A stretch of 64,000 nt of DNA from Gemmobacter sp. (lineage in GTDB: Bacteria > Pseudomonadota > Alphaproteobacteria > Rhodobacterales > Rhodobacteraceae). This document shows positions 56,938 through 64,000 of the stretch, in pieces. Below the pieces are notes generated by a model. That model was not told where the DNA came from and searched no databases. It saw nothing but the letters and a program-made list of their open reading frames with translations. Both the position numbers and the translations under genes were made by a program. Every line of letters begins with the position of its first letter. Position 1 is the stretch's first letter. The stretch is taken from positions 320,001 through 384,000 of the forward strand of contig NZ_JAUCBS010000002.1 in the NCBI RefSeq assembly GCF_034676705.1, in the 5' to 3' direction.

Positions 56938-57854
56938 CAGGCGCAGCTTTTCGCCACGTAGTCCCAATAGACCCGGGCGATTTCACGCGTCAGGGGGCCG
57001 GGCTTGCCATCGCCGATGGTGTGGCCGTCGATCCGGGTCACGGGGGTCACCCCGCCCAGCGTACCGGTCACGAACGCCTCGTCCGCCGAATAGGCCTGCG
57101 CCAGCGTGAAGTCCTTTTGCAGCGACGGCCCCACCTGTTCGCCGAACAGCCGCGAAACATGCCCGCGCGTGATCCCGTTGAAGCTGTAGAGCCCCGGCGA
57201 AGTCCAGAGTTCCCCCTTGCGGATGATGAAGAAGTTGGTCGAATTGCAGCTGGCCACGAAGCCGTTGGGGTCCAGCATCAGCGCCTCGTCCGCGCCCGCC
57301 GCGATGGCCTGGATCAACGCCTGGATCAGGTTCAACCGGCTGTGCGAGTTCATCCGCAGGTCGAACACGTCGGGCGAGGAACAGCGGTAGGTCGAGGTGA
57401 ACAGCGACAGCCCCTTGTCCGCCAGCGCCTGCCGGGGGCGTTTCAGTTCGGCCACGATCACCACCGTGGCGGCCGAGGCCATGAAGCGCGGATCCTGGTT
57501 CGGCGTGGTCTTGCGCCCGCGGGTGACCATCAGGCGGATGTGGGTGTCGTGGGTGAAGCCGTTTTCCGCGCAGGTGGCCATGATGGCGTCCACCACCTGC
57601 GCCCGCGTCAGGCCGATGTCGAGGCTGATGGCCTTGGCCCCTTCGAACAGCCGGTCCATGTGCTGGTCCAGCGACAGGAGCTTACCGTTGACCAGCCGCA
57701 GCCCCTCCCACACGCCATCGCCCAGCACGAAACCCGCGTCGAAGACCGACACGACCGCCTTGTCGCGGTGCACAAATTCGCCGTTCACATAGACGCGCAC
57801 CTCGTCGTTGCGGGGGTCGCCGTCATAGCTTTGCGCGCTGGAAATGGTGGCCAT
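56937..57854 (-). CDS. Class IV PLP aminotransferase (D-amino-acid/branched-chain type)
   Basis: A 305-residue fold-type IV transaminase. Catalytic Lys lies in the RLNLIQALIQAIAAGADEALMLD region or nearby; I do not assign it firmly. The phosphate-binding elements are SFNGITRGHVSRLFGE and SADEAFVTGTLGGVTPVTRIDG. The opening VSVFDAGFVLGDGVWEGLRLV is diagnostic of D-alanine or branched-chain aminotransferases and aminodeoxychorismate lyases. It is first of the three enzyme genes and follows the ABC ATPase gene by 11 bases. Confidence 0.9.
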   Translation of the reverse strand: MATISSAQSYDGDPRNDEVRVYVNGEFVHRDKAVVSVFDAGFVLGDGVWEGLRLVNGKLLSLDQHMDRLFEGAKAISLDIGLTRAQVVDAIMATCAENGFTHDTHIRLMVTRGRKTTPNQDPRFMASAATVVIVAELKRPRQALADKGLSLFTSTYRCSSPDVFDLRMNSHSRLNLIQALIQAIAAGADEALMLDPNGFVASCNSTNFFIIRKGELWTSPGLYSFNGITRGHVSRLFGEQVGPSLQKDFTLAQAYSADEAFVTGTLGGVTPVTRIDGHTIGDGKPGPLTREIARVYWDYVAKSCA

Positions 57855-57865
57855 GGGTCGTATCC

Positions 57866-58651
57866 TTACAGGGAAAATTCGTTGGAGCGTTCGATGAACG
57901 CCCGGGTTTTCTCGCGCTGCGGGGCGCGGAAGATCTGTTCGGCGGTGCCTTCCTCGTGGATCAGCCCGTCATAGAGATAGAGGACGCGGGTGGCGAAGCG
58001 GTAGGCGAAACCCAGTTCATGCGTGACCAGCAGCATGGTGCGCCCCTCCTCGGCCAGGGCGTTGATGGTGCGCAACACCTCGCCCACCAGTTCGGGATCC
58101 AGCGATGAGGTGGGTTCGTCGAACAGCAGGACTTCGGGCTGCATGGCCAGCGCGCGGGCGATGGCGACGCGCTGTTGCTGGCCGCCGGACAGCTGGCTGG
58201 GCCAGGCGTCCAGCTTGTCCTCCAGCCCGACGCGGCGCAGTTCGGCCAGCGCGCGGTCCCGCGCCAGCGCGCGGGGCATGCGGTCCACGGTGACCAGCCC
58301 CTCCATGGTGTTTTGCAGCACGGTCATGTGGGGGAACAGATTGAACTGCTGGAACACCATGCCCACCCGGCGCCGGACCTGCGTCAGGGCGCGTTCGGAA
58401 TAGCTGATGCGTTCCGTGCCATCGCGGCCGGTCTGCGCCTGGCCGATCAGGGCGCCGTCCAGTTCCACCCGCCCGGCGCTTGGCAGTTCCATGAAGTTCA
58501 GGCACCGCAGCAGGGTGCTTTTGCCCGATCCGCTGCCCCCGATGATGGCAATGCGTTCGCCGGGGGCCACGGTCAGGTCGATGCCCTTCAGCACCTCCAG
58601 ATCGCCAAAGGATTTGCGCAGGCCCGTGGTGCGCAGGATGGGTCCGGTCAT
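57866..58651 (-). CDS. Amino-acid ABC transporter ATP-binding protein
   Basis: A 261-residue GlnQ/HisP-type ATPase. Walker A is GGSGSGKST, the Q-loop is VFQQFNLFPHM, the signature is LSGGQQQRVAIARA and Walker B is VLLFDEPTSSLDPE. It follows two permeases and precedes the aminotransferase. It is the only amino-acid ATPase in the window and could also serve the incomplete transporter at 50729-52304. Confidence 0.95.
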   Translation of the reverse strand: MTGPILRTTGLRKSFGDLEVLKGIDLTVAPGERIAIIGGSGSGKSTLLRCLNFMELPSAGRVELDGALIGQAQTGRDGTERISYSERALTQVRRRVGMVFQQFNLFPHMTVLQNTMEGLVTVDRMPRALARDRALAELRRVGLEDKLDAWPSQLSGGQQQRVAIARALAMQPEVLLFDEPTSSLDPELVGEVLRTINALAEEGRTMLLVTHELGFAYRFATRVLYLYDGLIHEEGTAEQIFRAPQREKTRAFIERSNEFSL

Positions 58652-58661
58652 CGGGTCGCCC

Positions 58662-59327
58662 TCACTGGTTGCGCGCCATCCGCCGCTCCATCAGCATGGA
58701 GGCCAGGCTGAGCGGATAGATGACGAGAAGATAGATGAAACCCACCGCCGTCAGAATCTCCAGCGGGCGATAGTAGGTCGAAGACAGCAGGCGCCCCTGA
58801 TACATCAGTTCCTGCACCGAGATCACCGAGGCCAGCGAGGTGACCTTGGCCACCTCGACCGCGCGGTTGGTAAAGGCGGGCAGCATGCGCTGGAACACCT
58901 GCGGCAGGATGATGCGGCGCAGGATCTGCCCCCGGCGCATGCCGATGGCCATGGCGCCTTCCCACTGGCCCTTTTCCAGCGACTGGATGCCGGCACGATA
59001 GATCTCGGCCGAAAAGGCGGCGGTGTTCAGGGTGATGCCAAGGAAGGCGGCCATGAACGGGCTCATCTGCGCGCCGATCAGGATCGGAAAGGCGTAGTAG
59101 AACCAGATCAGCTGGATCAGCGCCGGCACGTTGCGGAAGAATTCCACGAAGGCCCGGCCCGCCACCCGCGCCGCCGCCACCTTGGACAGCCGCATCAGCG
59201 CAATCACAAACCCCAGCGCCAGCCCGGCCAGCAGGCACAGCGCCGACAGCTGCAACGTGACCACGACGCCGCGCCACAGCACCGGCAGGTTGTCGAAGAT
59301 CAGCGAGAAATCCCATTGATACTGCAT
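58662..59327 (-). CDS. Amino-acid ABC transporter permease
   Basis: A 221-residue HisMQ-type permease with about five helices. The coupling loop reads EGAMAIGMRRGQILRRIILPQVFQRMLPAFTN and the ending KVTSLASVISVQELMYQ is typical. Its start lies one base after the stop of its partner permease, with which it shares the MxYxWDF N-terminus, so the pair look like ancient duplicates. Confidence 0.94.
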   Translation of the reverse strand: MQYQWDFSLIFDNLPVLWRGVVVTLQLSALCLLAGLALGFVIALMRLSKVAAARVAGRAFVEFFRNVPALIQLIWFYYAFPILIGAQMSPFMAAFLGITLNTAAFSAEIYRAGIQSLEKGQWEGAMAIGMRRGQILRRIILPQVFQRMLPAFTNRAVEVAKVTSLASVISVQELMYQGRLLSSTYYRPLEILTAVGFIYLLVIYPLSLASMLMERRMARNQ

Positions 59328-59328
59328 G

Positions 59329-59991
59329 TCAGTAGGCCTGCAACCGGGACTCGGCCCATTTCGCCAGCGAACTCAGGCTGAACAGCAGGGCAAAGTAGAT
59401 CAGGGCCAGCAGGGTATAGGTTTCCAGCGGCCGGAAGGTGATCGAGGCGACCATCATGCCCTGATACAGCAGTTCGCCGTAGGACAGGGTCGAGGCAAGC
59501 GAGGTCGTCTTGATGATCTCGAACGAGCGTTCCGTGAACGGCGCGATCATGCGGCGCGCGGCCTGCGGCAGGATGATGCGGCGCAGCGCCTGCCCCCGGG
59601 TCATGCCCAGCGCCCGCGCACCCTCCCACTGGCCCTTGCGGATCGAGGCGATGCCGCCGCGGAACACCTCGGCATAGAACGCGCCCGATTGCGTGGCCAG
59701 CGCCAGGGCCGCCGCCTCCAGCGGGCCCAGCGACACATTGCTGAGAACCGGCAGCGCGTAATAGAACCAGAAGAAGTGCAGGATGCCCGGCGTGTTGCGG
59801 TAGAAATCCACGTAGACCGTGCCCAGCACCCGCACCGGCCGCAGGCGCGACAGGCGCATCGCTGCCACCAGCGCGCCCACCACGATCCCTGCGACAATGG
59901 CGATGGCCGCGATCTTGATGGTGCCGATCAGGCCGGACAGCAGCAGCGGCCACTGTTCCAGAACGGCAAGGAAATCCCATTCATAGGGCAT
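59329..59991 (-). CDS. Amino-acid ABC transporter permease
   Basis: A 220-residue HisMQ-type permease, partner of the gene at 58662. Its EAA loop is EGARALGMTRGQALRRIILPQAARRMIAPFTE, near-identical in design to its neighbour. It lies about 80 bases after the substrate-binding protein gene and begins the permease-ATPase run. Confidence 0.94.
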   Translation of the reverse strand: MPYEWDFLAVLEQWPLLLSGLIGTIKIAAIAIVAGIVVGALVAAMRLSRLRPVRVLGTVYVDFYRNTPGILHFFWFYYALPVLSNVSLGPLEAAALALATQSGAFYAEVFRGGIASIRKGQWEGARALGMTRGQALRRIILPQAARRMIAPFTERSFEIIKTTSLASTLSYGELLYQGMMVASITFRPLETYTLLALIYFALLFSLSSLAKWAESRLQAY

Positions 59992-60069
59992 GGGTCGGTC
60001 AGGCCCCCGGCGTGAAAGATGCAGGTCTGGCGGGGCACTGCGGCCCCGCCCCGTCCGGGTATCCGGCGA

Positions 60070-60903
60070 TCAGAACCAGGTTTCCTTGGCGATGCCCGGC
60101 ACGGTATCCGGGTTGATCCCCTTGGACGAAATGTAGTCGCGGAAGATCTTGTTGGTGGTGCCATCGGCATAGATCTTGCCGACAAAGGCGCTGACCCAGT
60201 CCTTGAACGCCGGATCCGCCGCCTTGCGCAGGCCGACGCTGGTCGGGATGGCGCGCACTTCCTTGGGCAGCTGCACCACGCCCATCCGCAGGCGCGAGGC
60301 CTGCACGATCAGCGCCGGGTGGAACTGCGAGACCACATCGACGCGGCCGGCAGCAAAGGCGGCAACGGATTCGTCATTGCTGGCAAAGCGTTCGATGGTG
60401 GCGTTGGGCAGCTCGGCCGTCAGGATGCGGTCCACGTTGGTGCCCATGGTCACGCCCACGCGGGTGCCGGCCTTGTTCAGGTCGGCCCAGTTTTCCACCT
60501 TGACGCCTTCCTTGGTCATGGCGCCCATCGCGTAGTACAGCAGCGGCGCTTCGGGAAAGTCGATGGCCTTCTTCCGCTCCTCGGTCGGGTCCAGCACATA
60601 CATCACGTCGATCTGGCCGGCTTGCAGCGCAGCAACCGAATTGCCCCAGGTGGTTTCCACCGGCTGGTATTTCAGCCCCAGGTCGGCCGCCATCAGCTTG
60701 CCGATTTCCACCCCGACGCCAGTCCATTCGTTGGTGGCCGGGTTCTTGTAGAACCACGGGTCGGCGGCGGCGACGCCCACGCGGAACACGCCGCGGGCCT
60801 TCACCTCGTCCAGCGAGGATTGCGCGGCGGCCATCTGCGGCAAAAGGCCCGCCGACAGCGCAAGGCCGGCAGCAAGGGCGATCAGGTTGCGTCTGTTCAT
60901 CAT
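60070..60903 (-). CDS. Amino-acid ABC transporter substrate-binding protein
   Basis: A 277-residue periplasmic binding protein. Signal peptide MNRRNLIALAAGLALSAGLLPQMAAAQ (about 2-28) is followed by the SBP_bac_3 fold. Visible are ADPWFYKNPATNEWTGVGVEIGKLMAADL and a substrate region with YVLDPTEERKKAIDFPEAPL. It is first of the transporter operon and divergent from gntR across a 166-base region with a putative operator. Confidence 0.94.
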   Translation of the reverse strand: MMNRRNLIALAAGLALSAGLLPQMAAAQSSLDEVKARGVFRVGVAAADPWFYKNPATNEWTGVGVEIGKLMAADLGLKYQPVETTWGNSVAALQAGQIDVMYVLDPTEERKKAIDFPEAPLLYYAMGAMTKEGVKVENWADLNKAGTRVGVTMGTNVDRILTAELPNATIERFASNDESVAAFAAGRVDVVSQFHPALIVQASRLRMGVVQLPKEVRAIPTSVGLRKAADPAFKDWVSAFVGKIYADGTTNKIFRDYISSKGINPDTVPGIAKETWF

Positions 60904-60939
60904 GGTCGTACGTCCCTGTTTCCTGGTTGTCGGTAATCT

Positions 60940-60951
60940 ATTGTTGACAAT
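60940..60951. promoter_or_regulatory. Putative GntR (FCD) operator
   Basis: ATTGT-TG-ACAAT is an inverted repeat in the divergent region between the transporter operon and gntR. It matches the TTGT-NN-ACAA style of FadR-subfamily operators. The position suits control of both directions. Confidence 0.5.
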
Positions 60952-61069
60952 CGACGATCATTTTTAGCTAATCAACAAAAAAGTCGCCAAGGGAACGATT
61001 TTCTGCCAGCACCGGCCGCCACAGCGCCGCAGATGCGCGCCAGGGGGCCGATACGGAACGGGAGAGAGC

Positions 61070-61777
61070 ATGAGTGCCGAGGACACATTGCCGATGCAGC
61101 GAATCGAGCCGGTCAAGCGCCGGACGTTCCGCGAACAGATCGCGGAATCGCTGCGCGTCCTGATCATGTCGGGGGAACTGGCACCCGGCAGCCAGATCAT
61201 CGAGGCCGATCTGGCCGACCGTTTCGGCGTCAGCCGCGGCCCGCTGCGCGAGGCGCTGCGCCAGCTGATCGAAGATGGCCTGCTGGTGACCGTGCCCTAT
61301 ACCGGCACCCATGTGGTCGACCTGTCGCTGAAGGACATCCGCGAAATCTTTTCGCTGCGCACGGCGCTGGAAATCTTTGCCTTTGAGCAGGTGTGGAACC
61401 GGCGCGATGACCGCTTCCGCGTGGAACTGTCCCGCCGGCACGACGACCTGCTGCAAAGCATCCGCGAAGGCGACGACGAAAAATCCATCCTCAACGAACT
61501 GTCGCTGCATTCCTGCGTCTACGAATTTTCCGGCCATCAGCTGTTGCTGGAAACCTGGATGGGGCTGCGGGGCAAGTTGCAGCTGTATTGGGCCGCCCAC
61601 CACCGTGCCCACGGCCGCCGCGGCCCGCATCCCGACGGCCACCGCCAATATGTCGAGGCCGCACTTGGCAACGATCTGGCGACCGTCATCGCCGAAGTGC
61701 GCGAACACATGATGCGCGGCTCGTCGCAAACCGAAGCATTTCTGGAAAACTCTCGCAAGGCCGGCAAGTTCATCTGA
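61070..61777 (+). CDS. GntR-family regulator (FadR/FCD subfamily)
   Basis: A 235-residue regulator. The winged helix has ELAPGSQIIEADLADRFGVSRGPLREALRQLIEDGLL (about 35-72), followed by an all-helical FCD ligand domain with metal-binding His in its later helices (for example HRQYVEAAL and VREHMM). It is divergent from the transporter operon and probably senses its substrate. The gene is coupled to the sulfatase by a one-base overlap (TGATG). Alternative ligands cannot be excluded. Confidence 0.94.
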   Translation: MSAEDTLPMQRIEPVKRRTFREQIAESLRVLIMSGELAPGSQIIEADLADRFGVSRGPLREALRQLIEDGLLVTVPYTGTHVVDLSLKDIREIFSLRTALEIFAFEQVWNRRDDRFRVELSRRHDDLLQSIREGDDEKSILNELSLHSCVYEFSGHQLLLETWMGLRGKLQLYWAAHHRAHGRRGPHPDGHRQYVEAALGNDLATVIAEVREHMMRGSSQTEAFLENSRKAGKFI

Positions 61778-63258
61778 TGACCATGACCAAACGCCCGAAT
61801 ATCCTGCTGATCACCACCGACCAGTGGCCGGGCCACCTGCTGGGCATCGCCGGGCATCCGGTGGTGCAGACGCCCACGCTGGACGAACTGGCGCGCAACG
61901 GGGTGCGGTTCTCCAACGCGCATTCCGAATGCCCGATCTGCGTTCCCGCGCGCCGCACCCTGATGACCGGCGCCTCGCCCCGCGCGCATGGCGACCGGGT
62001 GTATGACGACAGCCTGAAGATGCCCGCCGACACCATGGCCGCCGCCTTTCGCGCCGCCGGCTACCAGACGCAGGCGGTGGGCAAGCTGCATGTCTGGCCG
62101 CAGCGCGACCGCATCGGGTTTGACGATGTGCAACTGGACGAGGAAGGCCGCGCGCAATACGGCGTGATCGACGATTACGAGATTTTCCTGGGCGACAGGG
62201 GCCGTCCGGGCCAGCAGTTCGACCATGGCATGAGTACCGACGGCTACGTCTGGCGCCCCTGGCACCTGCCCGAGGATCTGCACGTCACCAACTGGGCCAC
62301 CCAGCAGATGATCCGCCAGATCAAGCGGCGCGATCCGCAGCGGCCCGGCTTCTGGTATCTGTCCTACCGCCACCCGCACCCGCCGCTGGTGCCGCTGCAA
62401 TCCTATCTGGACATGTACCGCGACATGGACATGGGCGAACCCGTCGGCGACGACTGGGGGCAGGCCACGGGCGACCTGCCCTATGTCGTCGCCTCGAAAC
62501 GCAAGCGGGGCGAGAAATATTCGCCGCGCCAGATCGCCGACATCCGCCGCGCGTTCTATGCCCTTTGCACCCAGATCGACCACCAGATCCGGCTGGTCAT
62601 CGGCACGCTGCGCGAAGAAATGCTGCTGGACAACACCATCGTGCTGTTCACCTCGGACCATGGCGACATGCTGGGCGATCATGGGTTGTGGGCGAAAAGT
62701 CTGTTCTATCAGCCTTCGGTGAATATCCCGATGATCCTGCTGGGCCGCCGCAACGATCCGGTGATCGGGACAGGCGTGGTCGAGGACCGGCTGGTCACGC
62801 TGGCCGATGTGATGCCCACGCTGTTGGATCTGGCAGGCGTTCCGGCGCCTGACACGATGGACGGCCGGTCCATGCTGACCGCCCCTGCGCGCGAAGTGGT
62901 GCATGGCGAATTCGGCGAAAACGCCAATGCCACCCGCATGATCCGCGATCAGCGGTGGAAGCTGGTCTATTACCCCGTCGGCAACGTCTGCCAGCTGTTC
63001 GACATGGAGATGGACCCGCAGGAAACCCGCGATCTGGCCCATCTGCCCGAATGCGCCGCCATTCTGGACCGGCTGTCGGGCGAACTGGTGCGCCACCTGT
63101 ATGGCGGCGATCTGGATTGGGTGACCGATGGCCGCCTGACCGGCCTGCCAAACCGCGAGGCCGGGCCGCGGCTGAACCGCGACCTCTCCAGCCAGCGCGG
63201 CCAGCACTGGCCGCCGCAACTGCATTCCGACATGCCGCAAATCCTCAACAGCGCCTGA
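61777..63258 (+). CDS. Sulfatase (Cys-type, formylglycine-dependent)
   Basis: A 493-residue arylsulfatase-superfamily enzyme. The N-terminal metal Asp is in LITTDQ. The modification site is CVPAR (Cys55-Arg59) in the C-x-P-x-R context, which is oxidised to formylglycine. VGKLHVWP, FTSDHGDMLGDHGLW and EFGENANATRMIR are family segments (choline-sulfatase- and phosphonate-monoester-hydrolase-like). No signal peptide is seen, so it is cytosolic. It is co-transcribed with the GntR regulator of an amino-compound transporter. The formylglycine-generating enzyme is not in the window. Confidence 0.9.
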   Translation: MTMTKRPNILLITTDQWPGHLLGIAGHPVVQTPTLDELARNGVRFSNAHSECPICVPARRTLMTGASPRAHGDRVYDDSLKMPADTMAAAFRAAGYQTQAVGKLHVWPQRDRIGFDDVQLDEEGRAQYGVIDDYEIFLGDRGRPGQQFDHGMSTDGYVWRPWHLPEDLHVTNWATQQMIRQIKRRDPQRPGFWYLSYRHPHPPLVPLQSYLDMYRDMDMGEPVGDDWGQATGDLPYVVASKRKRGEKYSPRQIADIRRAFYALCTQIDHQIRLVIGTLREEMLLDNTIVLFTSDHGDMLGDHGLWAKSLFYQPSVNIPMILLGRRNDPVIGTGVVEDRLVTLADVMPTLLDLAGVPAPDTMDGRSMLTAPAREVVHGEFGENANATRMIRDQRWKLVYYPVGNVCQLFDMEMDPQETRDLAHLPECAAILDRLSGELVRHLYGGDLDWVTDGRLTGLPNREAGPRLNRDLSSQRGQHWPPQLHSDMPQILNSA

Positions 63259-63262
63259 GATC

Positions 63263-64000
63263 ATGCCCATACCCGACCGCGCCCGCCTGCTGCCCGAACC
63301 CGACTTGCCCCGTGGTGCCGACCTGCTGGCCCAGGGCCGCGCGCTGGCGCGGGACTGGACGGTCGGCCCATCCGCCTTTCTGCGCCATGTCGGCGAAGGC
63401 AGCGAACACGCCTTCAAGCTGCGCCGCATGGCCGAAGGCGGGGTCATGCAGCATGCCCAGATCGGCTACCGTGATCCTGACAAAAGCTGCCGCGCCTATG
63501 CCGGCATATGGGAGGCATGTGACCGTGCAGGCGTAGCGGTGGATCGCTATGGCCTGTGCCTTGACTGGTCGATGGCCCTGCCCCGCGCGATCCGGGCAGG
63601 GGCCCAGCGCGGCACCGGGATGATTCTGAATGGCGTCGAGGATTTCGTGCGGCTGGCCAATTCGGCCCCCGTGGCGGCGCATTTTGGCGATTTCGTGCTG
63701 GGGTTTCCGGCGGCGCTGGAGAATACGCAGGCGGCACTGGCCGCTGGCAGCACGGCGATTGGCAATCTGGGCCAGTATTTCACCTTTCGCGTGCCGGGCC
63801 ATGATGATGACATTCTGGCGACGGCCCAGACCGTGCGCGCCCTTGGCCTGATCGCGGCACAGCCGGTGCCGGTGATGGTGCATTCCAATCTGGATGATGG
63901 CTACGCCGCCCAGTTCACCGACCTTGCAAGCTGCCTTGGCATGATCCTGCTGGAACGCCACATCATCACCGGCATCATCGGCGCCCCGCTGGCGCATTGC
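63263..64000 (+). CDS. Unidentified protein, 3' end outside the window
   Basis: The ATG at 63263 opens a reading frame that stays open to the end of the window (246 codons). Four bases separate it from the sulfatase stop, so it is likely the same operon. The sequence has a regular alpha/beta rhythm (GLCLDWSMALP, GTGMILNGVEDF, HFGDFVLGFPAALENTQAALAAGSTAIGNLGQ, VPVMVHSNLDDGY), as in a TIM barrel, but no catalytic signature I recognise. I make no functional call. Confidence 0.8.
   Translation, partial: MPIPDRARLLPEPDLPRGADLLAQGRALARDWTVGPSAFLRHVGEGSEHAFKLRRMAEGGVMQHAQIGYRDPDKSCRAYAGIWEACDRAGVAVDRYGLCLDWSMALPRAIRAGAQRGTGMILNGVEDFVRLANSAPVAAHFGDFVLGFPAALENTQAALAAGSTAIGNLGQYFTFRVPGHDDDILATAQTVRALGLIAAQPVPVMVHSNLDDGYAAQFTDLASCLGMILLERHIITGIIGAPLAHC

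Overview
The window looks like a chromosomal segment of an alphaproteobacterium of the Rhodobacterales (Rhodobacteraceae/Paracoccaceae type). The reasons are very high GC, tight operons with 4-base start/stop overlaps, a cbb3 oxidase cluster ordered ccoNOQP / ccoGHIS, a divergent hemN-fnrL pair, FNR-type operators and alphaproteobacterial versions of argB, ftsEX and yebC. No tRNA, rRNA, CRISPR array, transposase or phage gene was seen.

Layout. 1-2.4 kb: mutY and an alkB-type alkane monooxygenase. 2.7-11.5 kb: a large acidic surface protein with a ~1.5 kb Pro-Thr-Glu repeat tract, followed by its type I secretion system (TolC-like lipoprotein, LapB-type ABC exporter, HlyD-type adaptor). 11.5-18.7 kb: housekeeping genes (DUF2892 protein, zapE, yjdM, an SDR, argB, a 4Fe-4S protein, a SixA-like phosphatase, a BTAD/TPR regulator). 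19-26.2 kb: an unusual accessory cluster. On the minus strand are a NHLP-leader-like small protein, an animal-type haem peroxidase and a degenerate AmpD-like amidase. Divergent from them is a stand-alone YcaO protein, followed by a PDZ-like sensor kinase and its NarL-type regulator. I read this as a possible RiPP (modified peptide) pathway and know of no described one with this composition.

26-35.5 kb: zinc-ribbon protein, ftsE, ftsX, plsC-type acyltransferase, trxC, two EamA transporters, a sulfotransferase, an acyl-CoA synthetase and a BNR-repeat protein. 35.7-50.7 kb: microaerobic respiration block with hemN, fnrL, a YmdB-family phosphoesterase, an SLC13/RCK permease, yebC, ccoNOQP, an Usp protein and ccoGHIS. 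Five FNR boxes are visible. One of them precedes a ~113-nt segment with three hairpins and an intrinsic terminator, a strong candidate for an FnrL-controlled small RNA upstream of ccoG.

50.7-64 kb: an amino-acid ABC permease and binding protein without an ATPase, a membrane-anchored MoeB-like protein, dut, a TauE/SafE exporter, and a catabolic block (FAD amino-acid oxidoreductase, ornithine-cyclodeaminase-like protein, class IV aminotransferase, complete amino-acid ABC transporter). A divergent GntR regulator is translationally coupled to a sulfatase; the window ends inside an unidentified gene. This last block may use a sulfated or sulfonated amino compound.
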